The notes below the pieces were generated by a model. It searched no databases. It saw nothing but the letters and a program-made list of their open reading frames with translations, and was not told where the DNA came from. A stretch of 64,000 nucleotides of DNA from Boesenbergia rotunda (taxonomy: Eukaryota > Streptophyta > Magnoliopsida > Zingiberales > Zingiberaceae), in contig JAGFNQ010000857.1 in the NCBI GenBank assembly GCA_024364735.1, positions 380,692 through 444,691 on the forward strand. The letters run 5' to 3'. A program made the translations under genes and the position numbers. Positions 43,601 through 55,716 of this stretch are shown here, in pieces (positions within the stretch are counted from its first letter, which is position 1; every line of letters starts with the position of its first letter).

Positions 43601-43869
43601 AAATTCCCCTAAGACTCACACATAATCATGCTAATATTCCTAATTAAAACCCATTTATATTCATATTGAATTCTACCTAAAATCCACTAATAACCATGGT
43701 ACTAGAAAAGCCCATATAAAGCCCATTAGTCTTAGCTTCTCAATTTAAGTGGGAAAATCATGGATATCTAGGCTAAAATTCGTACTAATATCTCTAGGTT
43801 CCTCAAACCCTATCTAGACATGATCAATATTTTTAAAAAAATATTGAGAAAATTTTCCGGGTCGTTACA
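40660..43869 (-). mobile_element. T3: solo LTR, 3210 bp
   Basis: Ends TGTAAC...GTTACA. Flanks CATGG (40655-40659) and CCTGG (43870-43874) look like a target duplication with one change. Holds the CATAAGCATAAAACATTT repeats (41150-41520), the GGTAGTCC.GAACCG block (41700-41850) and a tRNA-like module. It lacks the 83-bp module of T2. No gene. Confidence 0.85.
43488..43575 (+). other. tRNA-like module in T3 (antisense to LTR)
   Basis: A-box-like TAGGTGAATTGG (43493-43504), B-box GGTTCAATCC (43537-43546), then a long T-rich run. Same place and orientation as in T2; a TATA-like TATAAATGAGAGG (minus) lies ~115 bp further into the LTR. Confidence 0.6.
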
Positions 43870-43874
43870 CCTGG

Positions 43875-44390
43875 GATCTCCTTGGTGGCCGACGGCGCAA
43901 GCTTGAAGGGAAGAGGTGTGGCCGACGGTTAACCCTTGATTAGGGTTTTGATTGGCAAGTGAAGAAGGTGATTAATTGGAGCCCTTGGTGATTCCGGTTC
44001 TTGGTAGCTCGTTGCCCACACAACGTCCAAGAGGGAAGGGGCATAAGGTAGAAGACTACGAGGTAAAGGAAGGTATAAATTTCTTCCTTGGCTCCTTTCA
44101 TCTCGTCATTACATGTGATATTTTGATTAATTATCTTGTTTAATTAATTGCTTAATTAATGGTTGGTACTTAATCATTTGAACCAGATAATCAACACAAA
44201 AACCAGTGATCTATTCGTCGTCTTTTCTGTGGTCGATCGGTTAGGCAAATTACAAGGCTCGATCTTTGAGATTGGCCAAGTTGTAATTCGAATCGATCGA
44301 TATGATGACGAGATGATCATTTGAGATACGGGTCTCCATTCGGACTAATTTTTTAATCTGTAGACACGGAGAGGTCTTTCAAGGGCGACC
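43875..44390 (+). mobile_element. E' LTR fragment, right part
   Basis: Continues E' after T3: GGCCGACGGCGCAAGC, CACACAACGTCCAAGAGGGA and CGGAGAGGTC, parallel to the end of E. The right border is uncertain (about 44390). Confidence 0.6.
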
Positions 44391-44404
44391 AAGTATTCGC
44401 TTAG

Positions 44405-45347
44405 GAAATCCACCAAGCCATACCCAACATAAAGATCAGAAGATCATTGTTAGCACGAATGCCCGATTTTTAGAAGAGGACTATGTAATGAACCACAAGC
44501 CCATGAGTGAGATTGTTCTAGTAGAAATAAGGGGTGAAGTTCCTACTTTAGTACCAACGGTACAGGAGGATATACCATAAGTAACTGCACTATGTGTCAT
44601 AGATGAGACACAGGTAGTACCTCGTCGTAGTGGGAGGGTTGTTAGACAACCTGACAGATTCATGATTTTGGGAGAGTCATCGGACATGGTCCCTGGCGAA
44701 CATGGACCTGATCCTTGGACCTATGACAAAGCACTCCAAGATAAAGATGTGATATCTTGGCAAAAGGCGATGAATTCTGAGATATCTTGGCAAAAGGTGA
44801 TTATATGCTAATTTACCAGGCAGATCATTTGTTCCCTGTGGGTTACACGGATTTTGATTTCCAATCATATAGGGATAACAATAAGTCTACCTCGGGTTAT
44901 GTGCTTACTTTGGGAGGTGGAGCCATAGTATGGAGGAGTATTAAGCAAAAATGCATTGCGAACTCTACCATGGAAGCTGAGTATGTGGCAGCCTCTGAGG
45001 CAGCCAAAGAAGCTGTATGGCATAGGAACTTCCTAATGGACTTAGAGGTGATTCCTGGTTTGCCCAAGGCTATCATAATTTATTGTGATAATAGTGGTGC
45101 ACTAGCAAACTCGAAGGAACCACAAGCCCATAAGGCTATTAAACACATTGAGCGCAAGTACCACCTGATACGAGACATCGTAAAGTGAGGAGAAGTTGTT
45201 GTCGTCAAGATTGCATCAGTGGATAACCTTATAGATCCATTCACGAAGGTCCTTCCAGTGGAAACTTATGATAGGCATGTTGAGGGGATGGGAATCAGAT
45301 GTATGGCTGTTTGATGGCAACATAGTCTTTTAGTATGAGTGGGAGAT
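44405..45347 (+). pseudogene. pol: E pol: integrase end joined to RNase H (RT deleted)
   Basis: Integrase C-terminal/linker (RFLEEDYVMNHKPMSEI, RRSGRVVRQPDRFM, GPDPWTYDKALQDK) runs into MNSE and then jumps to DYMLIYQADHLFPVGYTD of RNase H. ATATCTTGGCAAAAGG occurs at both sides of the jump (44753 and 44782), so the RT was lost there. RNase H 44787-45188 keeps KSTSGYVLTLGG, MEAEYVAASEAAKEAVWH, YCDNSGALANSKEP and KHIERKYH. TGA at 45186-45188 is followed in frame by GEVVVVKIASVDNLIDPFTK. Confidence 0.85.
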
Positions 45348-46899
45348 TATTAGAATGTATACACAAGCCTAACTTTTGTATTAATATCTATTTTGGAATA
45401 AGAATCACAATGGTCATGTTTTGCATTTTTATATTTGATATATGTGTGCAATTTTCCAATACTTTGCATTGTAGATAACATGGTATGTGCTGCCACACAG
45501 AAGATCATGTTAGCAATTCCATGTAAAGTATAAGTAGTGGCTCACAACCGAGATGGATTTTGGACAAACCATTGGAATGGTTGTAGTGTAATTTGGTATT
45601 AGTCTATCTTGACTATAGAATTACACTAGAGCACTGTGTGTATTGAGTAGGACCGATCTGAGGTGATTCGATTTATACTGACTATATAATCGAACAAGAC
45701 CTCAAGTTATTATGATGTACATGCTTTTAATCCCCGATATAATAATGGGCATATGTACTTAATATTTATTTCTTTAATTTGCCAATGGGTTAGATTTATT
45801 TGTTAAATCAATAGGCCCGGTAAATTGAAAAATAATATTATCTATATGGTGTGCCGCTGATTATAGGAGTAAATCATGTCCTAATTGTTTTAGGATGATG
45901 ATGTCCCCTTAAGGAGCTCATAAAGATTATCATGTAAATTCTGTAGGTGGACTTGGTCCAACATGATAATAAGGTTGAGTGGTACTACTCTTGAAGTTAG
46001 ATATTAATTAAATAAATTATCAGTAATTTAATTAATTATTGGACATGCGATATCATAAACACGGGGAGAAAATGTACACATAATAAGAAGGATCCCATAT
46101 ATTATTGGTGCGGTAGTTCAATAATAACTCATTAGTGGAGCGAATTATTATTAACAGGTCGGGTTGAGGATCCGTTAGGAGACCAAAGCCAACTCCTCCT
46201 CATGGTCCCTATTGTAGCCTATAAATACCCTCTCATAAGCCATCATGAAGAGCCCAAAAAAAAGCCTCTTATTTTCTCCTCTCTCTCTTTCTCTCTCTTA
46301 GGATTGCGCCGTCGGCCAAGCAAGGTGGAAGGGGCGGCAACAAAAAGGAGAGGGCCGGGTGGTTAGAGTTTAAGGGAAATGATTTCTTTCTCTTCTTCTT
46401 CTTCTCTTCTCCTTTGGGCACCGTAAACATCATGAAAAGGAGGAGTTTACTTCTCTCCTTTGGGCGTGCGGCAGCAAGAAGAGAAGAGGGAGTTTGCGCA
46501 AGCTAGAAGAAGGAAGAGGAGGGCTTTGGTGGCTTTGTTTCTTGGAAGATTGTCACCTACACGACGTCTAAGAAGAGGATAGGAATACAATAGAAAATCA
46601 AGAGGTAAAACAAGAGGTATAACTTTTGTTTTGTCATGCTATGCTTGTATTTATTGTTTTTATCTTGGACCTCAAATTGAACACAAGAACCAGCGATCCA
46701 TATTTCATTCTCTATTCCGCGGCTAATCGATAAATGAGTTTGATTTCTTGAACAACAAGTTTATTCAACCGATCACTCGATCAAAAAGCATGATGATAAA
46801 AGGTTGTTCGGGAAGTTTTCTTTCCATTCGGATTAGTTCTAGTCAATAGAATTTTAATCCGGGGGTATGGAGAGGATCCCGCTCGAGGAACAACCAACA
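45348..46899 (+). mobile_element. E 3' LTR (1552 bp)
   Basis: Starts TATTAGAATG (TG changed to TA) after the polypurine tract and ends CAACCAACA. It matches the 5' LTR with small differences, including a shorter (TTC)n run. Confidence 0.85.
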
Positions 46900-46963
46900 A
46901 GAATATGATACAAAAGGTCTCTAGTCAATCATCACATAATTTGCTCTAGGGCTCCTACTAACA

Positions 46964-48443
46964 ATCTCACACTAGCAGTAGTGACAATTACTATAATATC
47001 TAATACCCAGTGACCTAGTGTGACCATTATGCTTCTTCTGTTCCAAAGTCTTGGTTAAAGGATCCGCGATGTTAGCATCAGTGGGTACTCTATATATCCT
47101 CACATCTCCTCTATCGATGATCTCTCGAATAAGATGGAAGCGTCGTTGTATGTGTTTGATCCGCTGATGAGAGTGAGTTCCTTAGCCTGTGCAATAGCCC
47201 CATGTTGTCACAAAAGAGGTCTATTGGGTCTTCTATACTAGGTACCACACCAAGCTCTGTAATAAACTTCCGGATCCAAACAGTCTCTTTTGCTGCATCA
47301 GACACAACAATATACTAGGCCTCTGTTGTAGAATCTCTGGCTGTGTCCTGCTTCGAACTCTTCCAGCTAACAGCACCACTATTCAAGCAAAATACATACC
47401 CTGACTGCAATATGAAATCATCCCTGTCGGTTTGGAAGCTTGCGTCACTGTAACCCTTTACAACTAGCTCCTCATTGCCTCTAAATATCAAGAAATATTC
47501 TTTCGTCCTTTGTAAGTACTTAAGAATATTCTTGACAGCTGTCCAGTGACTTTCACCTGGATCTAATTGGTATCTGTTATGCATAATCAAAACATACGAG
47601 ACATCTGGATGAGTACAAAGCATGGAGTACATGATAGACCCTATAGCGGATTCATAAGGGATTTGATCCATGCGGTCTCTCTCCTCCTTAGAAGAGGGGC
47701 ATTGAGTCTTCGAATGATTTACACCATGTGACATCACCAGAAATCTCTTCTTGGAATTCTGCATGGCAAAATGATTAAGCACCTTGTCAATATATACTCT
47801 CTAACTTAAGCCAAGCAATTTTTTAAATTTATCTCTATAGATCTTGATACCTAGGATATAGGCTGCTTCACCTAAGTCATTCATTGAGAAACAATTCCCT
47901 AGCCACGTCTTCCACATACAAGTCAGGAAGATAACTATGCTCCCACTAACCCTCTTATGGACACAGGGTTCATCATCATTGTTGATAAAAGCAAATGCTT
48001 TGGTTGCATTATTAAATCGAAGATTCCAGCTTCGAGAAGCTTACTTTAGCCTATAAATGAGCATTTACAACTTACATGCCATTCCAACATGCTCTAGATT
48101 TACAAAATCCTTAGGTTGTGTCATGTACACATTCTCGAGTAGATTCCCATTTAGGAATGCGATTTTGACATCCATCTGCCAAATCTCGTAATGATGGTAA
48201 GCTGCAATAGCAAGCATGATTCGAATTGACTTAAGCATCGCAACTGGTGAAAAGGTTTCATCATAGTTTATACCATGAATCTGCTTGAAACCTTTGGCTA
48301 CCAATCGCTCTTTATAGGTATGCATAAGATCATCCATGTCAGTCTTTCTTTTAAAGTCCCACTTACACCCAATGGGATTAATTTCCTCAGGTGGATCAAC
48401 CAAAGTCCATACTTGGTTAGTGTACATGGATTCCATTTCGGAC
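46964..48443 (-). pseudogene. pol: C2 pol: RT and RNase H fragments
   Basis: RT at 48065-48436 (WTLVDPPEEINPIGCKWDFK, VAKGFKQIHGINYDETFS, QMDVKIAFLNGNL). RT end and RNase H at 47315-47782 (SAIGSIMYSMLCTHPDVSY, GYSDASFQTDRDD, SGAVSWKSSKQ). The rest (AAKETVWIRKFITELGVV, LFCDN; ANIADPLTKTL at about 47060) is shifted. The YVDD region at ~47940 is decayed. H interrupts it at 48443/48444. Confidence 0.85.
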
Positions 48444-48888
48444 TGTTGGATCTTGTACGTTGCTAGAGGGGGGTGAATAGCAAATCATCGAACTCGTTCT
48501 TCCTACGTTGTTAGTGTGTGCAAGCGGAAACAATAATAATAAACACAAACAATAAGAACAATGCTAACAAACCAAATTTAAATGGTATCCACCCCTAAGG
48601 GTGACTAATCCAAGAATCCGTTGGTGGATCACTCCCCGGATAACCTCCAGCTAGCCCTTGTCTCTCCTTGTGGGTGGAGAAGACTTGAGCACCAAGACTA
48701 CTATTTTGCCTTTAACCAAGACAAAATTCGTCAAGAGTTTCAGCCACCACGAAGTCCTCTTTAAATAGGACTAAGCCTGAAACCCTCGCCACCAGTCGAC
48801 TGCTCCCAGGGCAATCGACTGGTGCCACTGAAAATCGACCGTTGCAACCCCAACGTTCAAATTTCAGCCAACTCACCAGCCGCTACCA
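48444..48888 (-). mobile_element. H: B-family LTR fragment
   Basis: It starts TGTTGGATC like B and matches 25381-25850, including GTATCCACCCC, CCGTTGGTGGATCACTCCCC, TATTTAAAG (48761-48769) and a palindrome pair CAGTCGACTG - 9 bp - CAATCGACTG (48793-48821). It is truncated by U at 48889. No PBS on its left. Confidence 0.85.
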
Positions 48889-49021
48889 TGTAACACCCCA
48901 ATTTTTCCCCATAGGTAATATTATGAATTCATGAAACATTTTTATGAAATATCATGATGGGCTTGGCTTAATGGGCTTTGATGTGGATTAGTGCAAAATG
49001 TGATAAAAAGAAAATGTAGAA

Positions 49022-49095
49022 AGGAGGAAGCAATGATCGAACCTTGAACCTCCTAGTTGCACTAACCATATCTTAACCATTGCACCAAGGATGTT
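49022..49095 (-). other. tRNA-like module in U (antisense to LTR)
   Basis: On the minus strand, A-box TGGTGCAATGG (49087-49077, full consensus match) and B-box-like GGTTCGATCA (49043-49034). It lies ~80 bp upstream of the TATA box. A complete cloverleaf is not present. Confidence 0.55.
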
Positions 49096-51003
49096 TCATG
49101 TTGAGAGAATAAGAAATGTGCTGGTTAAAGCTAGGGAAGTGAAGAGACATGTCCCTTCATGAAAGTAGTATAAATAAGAGAGGGGGAAAGAAGTTTGATT
49201 CTTCTTCTTCCCCACTCTAAAAACCGAAACCTAGAGCTCTCTCCTCCTTCTTCATTTTTCGAAAAGTACACCCTAGGGTTCTAACCCTAGGGAATTGGAA
49301 GGAAGAAGACTCATCCAAGGATCTTGCCCTCTACTAGGGCCAAGAGTTCTAGAGAAGTGCTAGTAAGGAGAACTCTCACCCTCCTTCAACCAAGGGTACC
49401 CTAAAGATTTAGAGAAGGTGAAATTCAAGCGAAAGGATGTAAGTATCCCCTCGCCTGCAGTGTAATTGTTGTGCATGATCTCTTTTTCTTCTTGTTTTCG
49501 AAAAAAGGGAGTATCCCTTGTGTAGGTTTCGGCCACCCCCAAGGGGGAGACCTTGGCTATTCCTTGATGCATGAGAAGACCCCTTGGGACTTAGGGTATA
49601 TGTATATGTTGTTTCCCTTCATGATGTTATGAACAAAAAACTAGGGTTTTGCCCTTGTGTAAGTTTCGTCCACCCCTTAAGGGAAGGCCTTGGTTACTCC
49701 TTGATGCATAAGAAGACCCCTTGGAACTTAGGGTATATTTATATGTTGTTTCTCTTCATGATGTGATGACAAAAACTAGGGTTGAAGACCCTACAAGATT
49801 CGATCAATGGAAAAGAAACTAGGTTTTAGGGTTTGGATGATTATCCTATGATGTATCCATGCTTAGTAGTGTAGGCAAGGTGTTTGTATAAATGTTTGTG
49901 TGAAAGTTGATTTCAAAAACCCTAATATCCCTACCCTACACTTTCGGCCAACCCTAGAAGAATTAGGGTTTAGGGTGCATAATTATCCTATGATGTATTC
50001 CATGCTTAATATGTGGCATGATATGTATATGAGGTGTTTGTGTAAATGTTTGTGTGAAAGTTGATTTCAAAAACCCTAATTCCCCTACCTTACACCATTC
50101 GGCCAAGGCATGAAACTTTAGGGTTTGTGAAGGTTAAACTACCCTATGAGATATGTTTATGTTTAGTGAGATGATATGTATATGCATGTGATGTTTTAAA
50201 TGGAATGCTTGATTGGAAAACTCAACTTGCCCTAGCATGAACTTTCGGCCAAGACATGGAACATTAGGGTTGTGAAGATTGATTACCCCATGATGTATGC
50301 TAGGCTTAGTATGATACATGATGTGTATATATATGTGATGCATGTATGGGATGTTTGATGTCAAAAACCTAAGCTACCCCTAATCTACATCATTCGGCCA
50401 ACCCTAGGTTTAGGGTTGGGAAGAATTGAATCGACTCCTGAAGCACGCTACCACTTCCTATAATATGAAGATGATTTATATGACCAATCTTGTCATATAT
50501 GAAGTATGGTTAAGTGGTTGAATTATGAAGTATGTATGAGCATGTCTTATAGCCCATGGGGCACCCTTATGGATTGCATGTGATGTGTATGATAAAATGC
50601 TTGAAAGGATACTCCACTAAGAATGGGATCAAGAGCACCCCTCATGTTGTGTGGTGTGTCCTTATGGGATCAAGAGCACCCCTTGTAACGACCCGGAAAA
50701 TTCTCTTAATATTTTCTTAAAATATTAAGCATGTTTAAATAATTTTCCAAGGGACCTAGAAATATTAAGGAGAACTTTGGCCTAGAAAATCCATGTTTTC
50801 TCATTTAAATTGAGAAAATTAAGTACCAATGAGCTTTAAATGGGCTCCAAAAATGAGTATTAATTAGGTAAAATTAATATAAATTAGGTAAAATTAATAT
50901 AAATATAAAAGAATTTTATTTAGGAATATTGGCATAATTATGGGTGATTTTAGGGGGATTTTTGGAATTTAGGAAATAAAAATAATAAAATAAATGAAAT
51001 TAA

Positions 51004-51095
51004 AATAAAATAAAAATAAAAGTGCATGAGCCAAGGATTGAACCTTGGACCTCTTGTACAACCATGTAAGCCTTAACCAACTCACCTAGCAAGGG
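51004..51095 (-). other. tRNA-like module in T4 (antisense to LTR)
   Basis: Minus strand: A-box-like TAGGTGAGTTGG (51088-51077), B-box GGTTCAATCC (51044-51035), and a T-rich run beyond (51000-51020). Closely similar to those in T2 and T3. Confidence 0.6.
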
Positions 51096-51540
51096 ATTTC
51101 TATGAGGAAATGAAGTGGATATAAGTTAAGATTAAGAAGAAGATGAAGAGTCATGGAGAGACTCTTCATTTACCTCTTTAATGGATGATAAATAGGGGGG
51201 TTTGGGAGTTTCATTCTCTCTTCTTTCAATTGCATTTCCTCCTCTCTTCCTCCCTCATTCTAGCCGACTACTCCTAGAGGGTTTTCCCCTTGGAAAAGCT
51301 TCCACCAAGGTTCCATCTCCTAGATCTAAAGTCTCTACAAGAGTACAAGGGCAAGGAGGGATCAAGGGTCAAGAGTTCTACAAGTTCATTCTCTTTTAAT
51401 GTCTAAAAATCAAGAAATCCCAAGGTAAGACTCCCTCACCTGTGGTATAATAGTTCCCTATGATTTCCATGATTTTTAGCATGATATATTGGTTAGGTTT
51501 TGGATTTGATGTTGAAAGGAAGAAAAACTAAGAACCTTAA

Positions 51541-52210
51541 GTTTAAGGGTTTCGGCCACCATGATTTACAGGTCTATAATTATGCTAAAAATCATGATAA
51601 TGTTATTTAATGTTCCCTTATGATGTGTAGAGGTTAAGTATAATTTTTGGGAATTTTTGGAGTACCCTAGGACACCCTAGGGTTTCGGCCAACATGAAAG
51701 AACCAAAACTAAGAACCCTAAGTTTAAGGGTTTCGGCCACCATGATTTACAGGTCTATAATTATGCCAAAAATCTTAATAATGATATTTAATGTTCCCTT
51801 ATGATGTGTAGAGGTTAAGTATAATTTTTGGGAATTTTTTGAGTACCCTAGGACACCCTAGGGTTTCAGCCAACATGAAAGAAACAAAACTAAGAACCCT
51901 AAGTTTAAGGGTTTCGGCCACCATGATTTACAGGTCTATAATTATGACAAAAATATTGATAATGTTATTTAATGTTCCCTTATGATGTGTAGAGGTTAAG
52001 TATAATTTTTGGGAATTTTTGGAGTACCCTAGGACACCCTAGGGTTTCGGCCAACATGAAAGAAACAAAACTAAGAACCCTAAGTTTAAGGGTTTCGGCC
52101 ACCAAGATTTAAAGGTCTATAATTAAGCCAAAAATCTTGATAATGTTAATTTATGTTCCCTTATGATGTTTGGAGGTTAAGTATAATTTCTAGGAATTTT
52201 TGGATTACCC
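51541..52210. repeat. 181-bp tandem repeat, 3.7 copies (T4)
   Basis: GTTTAAGGGTTTCGGCCACC starts at 51541, 51722, 51903 and 52084, exactly 181 bp apart. It lies in the region downstream of the LTR TATA box. Confidence 0.95.
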
Positions 52211-52694
52211 TAGAGACCCCATATGTTTCGGCCAACCTCAAGGACCCGAGGGTTAGGGTTGAGCCTTTAACTTCAAGTATATGTTTATGTGTTGCCATGA
52301 TATAAGGGTGATGTAGGGAACCATGTTAAGTTATATGCCCATGCTATGCTAAGAACCATGCTAAGTGATTATGTATGTTCATGATAAGAATAATAGGGTT
52401 ATGATCACGATAAAAATGATGCTATGATATGTTAGGTTCATGATATGAATGATGTCATGTTAAGTATGTTATGTTTATGTTTAAGAATGAGGATGATGCC
52501 ATGTTTAAGAATGAAAATGATGCCATGTTAAGAATGAAAATGATGCCATGTCTAAGAATGAAAGTGAAGAATGAAGTTAAGGTTCATGCCTTTAAGGCAT
52601 AATGATGATGTTAAGTATGATGAATGAATGAATATGCTATGAATGATGATGAATGAAAGATGATGCTTATGTCTTTAAGGCATAAATATGCTAA

Positions 52695-52772
52695 AACGGC
52701 ACGATCGATGATCGACGGTACGATGGTCGTGAGGACCGGTAAATGGGCCGGTAGACGGGCCGAGCCGTAACA
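52695..52772 (-). other. 78-bp GC-rich module inside T4
   Basis: On the minus strand it begins TGTTACGGCTCGG and continues CTACCGGCCCATTTACCGGT, as in T2 34234-34316. Antisense to the LTR in both. Confidence 0.7.
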
Positions 52773-53329
52773 AGTTATGCTATGTTAAAGATGTCATGAA
52801 TGCCATATGAATGATGACACATGAAAAGTATTTTACTTTATGTATGGGCTTGTACCGGACCGAAGTATGGGTCCAAGGGATGGGCACCTTAAGAATGCCC
52901 CGGTTTTGGACTACCGAAGCTGTCCACGGTTCTGGCCCTACCGGAGCTGGGCAACAGGGATGGGCACCTTAAGAACGCCTCGGTTTGGGGACTACCGACT
53001 ATGCTGTCCTTACCCTAGTAGGTTGGGGCTCGTGACCTCGGACTTGCTAGGGATGCGCGCTATGATGTATGTATGTGGTACAAGCCAGGGACCCCAAATG
53101 ATGTATGATGATTATGTTTAAGCATTTAAAAGTATGTTTTAAAAGTTAAGCATCCCTTATGTATATGCATTCCACTCATGCATCCATTCATGTTATGCAT
53201 TATGCTATGATGATAAGATTTTATGCTTACGCTTCATGTTAAGAAATATGCATGAGAATAAATGATCTATGCCATGGTAATGTTAAGGAGATGTTCATAT
53301 GTTATGATAGGAAGAATATTCACTATGTT

Positions 53330-53740
53330 CATGTTTATGCTATGATAAGAATTATGCCATGCTTAGAATGTTTATGATGTTTATGAATTATGTCATGAAT
53401 TATGTCATGCTTAGAATGTCTATGATGTGTATGTTTATGCCATGAATTATGTCATGCTTAGAATGTTTATGATGTTTATGAATTATGCCATGAATTATGC
53501 CATGCTTAGAATGTCTATGATGTGTATGTTTATGCCATGAATTATGCCATGCTTAGAATGTTCACTATGTTTATGATCTATGCCATGAATTATGTTCACT
53601 ATGTTTATGAATTATGCCATGAATTATGCCATGCTTAGAATGTCTATGATGTTTATGTTTATGCCATGAATTATGCCATGCTTAGAATGTTTATGATGTT
53701 TATGTTTATGCCATGTATCATGCCATGTTTAGAATGTTAC
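53330..53740. repeat. Repeat with ATGCCATGAATTATGCCATGC (T4)
   Basis: Units of about 47-60 bp mix TTATGCCATGAATTATG, CCATGCTTAGAATGT and CTATGATGTTTATG. Counterpart of the T2 47-bp array. Confidence 0.85.
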
Positions 53741-54625
53741 TATGATTATGTTCATGCCATGCTATGTATACGACAAGTGACGTAAGATGTTATGTTCTAA
53801 GTAGAGTACCAAGTATGTTAATGTTTTATGTGCTCATTATGAGATGATGAATGATGAATGGTTTTGTGAGTAGGAAAGAGTCTTACTAAGCCTGTGTGCT
53901 TATAGTCTTATTTCCTTATACCGCAGATCATTCAAGGGGACAATGAAGGAAGCAGCAGGAGGGCAAGAACGCATGTGTGTCGTAGTGACTTGACTCAGAA
54001 AACTATATGTTTACTTATATGTTTGAATAATGACTTATGGAACCTTATGATATGATGTTATGTGAGACATGATATGATGCTTAAGTTCAAAGTTAATATG
54101 CTAAGGTTTCCATGTCAATAAGTTAAGAATGGTAACAGGGCATGTATAAGTTAAGTTATTCCGCTGCCTTATGATGTCTACATGCCCTAAGCATGTTAAC
54201 GTAACGCCGCTTATGGAAAAAAAAACGGGCGTTACACCCCTCATGTTGTGTGGTGTGTCCCTATGGGATCATGAGCACCCTTGAAGAGTGGTGTGTCCCT
54301 TGAGAATGAATTTGGAGTACTCCTTAGCATATATGTATTCACGGCTCAAAAAAAAATGTTTCACATTTTTCTAAGCTCTAAATCATATTTTTTCCTTTCC
54401 CTATTTTTTGTGCCCCATTTTTGCTGTGATCAAAGGGGGAGAGTAGCTTAAGTTTAGGGGGAGGTTGTGGTTATTGATTGCAATATAAGTTTAGGGGGAG
54501 GTTGTGGTTATTGATTGCAATATTTTTTTCTATGCTTAACTGCTTAATTTAGTTATACTAAATTCCTTATTTTTTGGTTTAACCCTAATTGAACTTGGAT
54601 TGATACACATCAAAAAGGGGGAGAT

Positions 54626-55714
54626 TGTTGGTGCCCCGGTTAGTTTTGATGTGATCCACCAAGTTAGTTAGGTCCTGTTGGTTTTAATCCCTCTGCTAAG
54701 TATGCAGGAACTTAGGTACGGAGGAAGTCGAGCGTAAGACGCAGCAGACGAGAAGGATTGCACGGGGGAGTGAGCCGACGGGCTCGGTGCAATCTGAGGG
54801 ACGCGGAAGTTGCGGAAGAGTACGCCGGTGGACCAAGAAGGACGTGCGCGACGTCCGAGGGACGAGAAGCCTGGCAGAAGCACGTTCGAGGGGCAAAAGG
54901 CCAGAGTCAGGTTCGGGTGAACCTAACTCCGGTTGGCCGGAAATCACCCAATCGACGGTTTGACGAAAAATCAACTAAGTTGACTTTTATCAAGTCAACA
55001 TTTGAGTTACTATTAAAATAATAAAGTTTTAATTATATTAAAACTTTAATTAATGTTTCAATTTAATTTTATGTTTTTAAGTAAACATTTTTTAATTTTG
55101 TTTTATTTCTTAATTGGACTTTCTTGTAATTAAAGCTTCTTTTTTTGTGCTTCTTACAAGTGGAGGCAAGGACAGCAATTAATCGGATTCAAACGGAAGT
55201 GCGCTACAGTGGATTTAATTGGAAGCGGAAGCTTAGCCGATTCAAATGGCTACAGTTCGGATTAATAATAAATTAATCGGCAATCGGATTCAAACGGAAG
55301 CCGATTCAAATGGCTACAGTTCGAATTAATAATAAATTAATGATAAACAATTAAAGGATAATAATTTATCCTTTAAAAAAATCTGGTTGAGATAATCTTA
55401 GATCTACGATCAAGATGCAACTCAATCTTGTATCAACGATCAAGATCATATCACTCAACCTATAAATAGGCTTAGAGATTTAGATTCAAAGTATTCAATT
55501 CATTGAGTTGTAAACTCTCTTTCTCTCTAAGCTTTCTCTGTGCTACAACTGTAAAGGCTTCTCCGCCTTAAGGAGTTTCTGTTTGAGCATCAACTGCCTT
55601 GGAAGCAACGACTCTGTCGCAACCAAGTTTATTTGTTTTTAAAGACGAGTGTTAGTGCTTATTTTTCATAAACCGTCTATTCACCCCCCTCTAGCCGGTC
55701 GACCCGATCCTACA
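54626..55714 (+). mobile_element. J1 LTR (1089 bp)
   Basis: TGTTGGTGCCCCGG ... CCCGATCCTACA. TATAAATAGG at about 55460. Contains a ~60-bp duplicated block (CGGAAGCCGATTCAAATGGC; 55215-55345). The minus-strand frames here are shadows. Lacks the GTTCGATCC module of J2. Confidence 0.9.
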
Positions 55715-55716
55715 AG

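Larger units (their letters stand above)
38524..46899 (+). mobile_element. Element E: composite copia element, target duplication AGAAT
   Basis: Outer LTRs 38524 to about 40119 and 45348-46899. The exact duplication AGAAT flanks it (38519-38523, 46900-46904) and the C2 LTR reads across. After the 5' LTR no PBS is seen; instead a second, diverged LTR of related type (E', 40120-40659 and 43875 to about 44390) follows, split by T3, and then a pol fragment. The 3' LTR is preceded by GAGTGGGAGAT. Confidence 0.85.
36961..48443 (-). mobile_element. Element C2: copia element with 3' LTR and partial pol
   Basis: 3' LTR = 36961-38523 plus 46905-46963 (TGTAGGGATC ... CTCCTACTAACA), split by element E. 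A polypurine tract and RNase H/RT follow at 46964-48443. Integrase, gag and 5' LTR are not in view; LTR H begins inside RT at 48444. The element is inserted into F2 at 36960/36961. Confidence 0.8.
50684..54236 (+). mobile_element. T4: solo LTR, 3553 bp, target duplication CCCCT
   Basis: TGTAACGACCCGG ... GGGCGTTACA, with CCCCT at 50679-50683 and 54237-54241. Holds a tRNA-like module, TATA-like GATAAATAG (51187-51195), a 181-bp tandem array (51541-52210), a 78-bp GC module (52695-52772), the TGTCC.CGGTTCTGG...CTACCG block (52850-53050) and an ATGCCATGAATT array (53330-53740). No coding region. Confidence 0.9.
48889..54330 (+). mobile_element. U: second TGTAAC-type LTR, split by T4 and truncated
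   Basis: Starts TGTAACACCCC. Its layout parallels family T: antisense tRNA-like module (49022-49095), TATAAATA (49169-49176), then diverged repeats with TTTCGGCCA. U runs 48889-50683 and 54242 to about 54330, where J sequence begins; its own end is missing. Repeated ATCAAGAGCACCCCT...TGTTGTGTGGTGTGTCC units flank T4. No gene supported. Confidence 0.7.

Noticed and set aside
54668..55021. Arg/Ser-rich frames in the J LTRs (also 62862-63153)
   Set aside because: They are open on both strands in a GC-rich part of the LTR, differ between J1 and J2, and show no domain.
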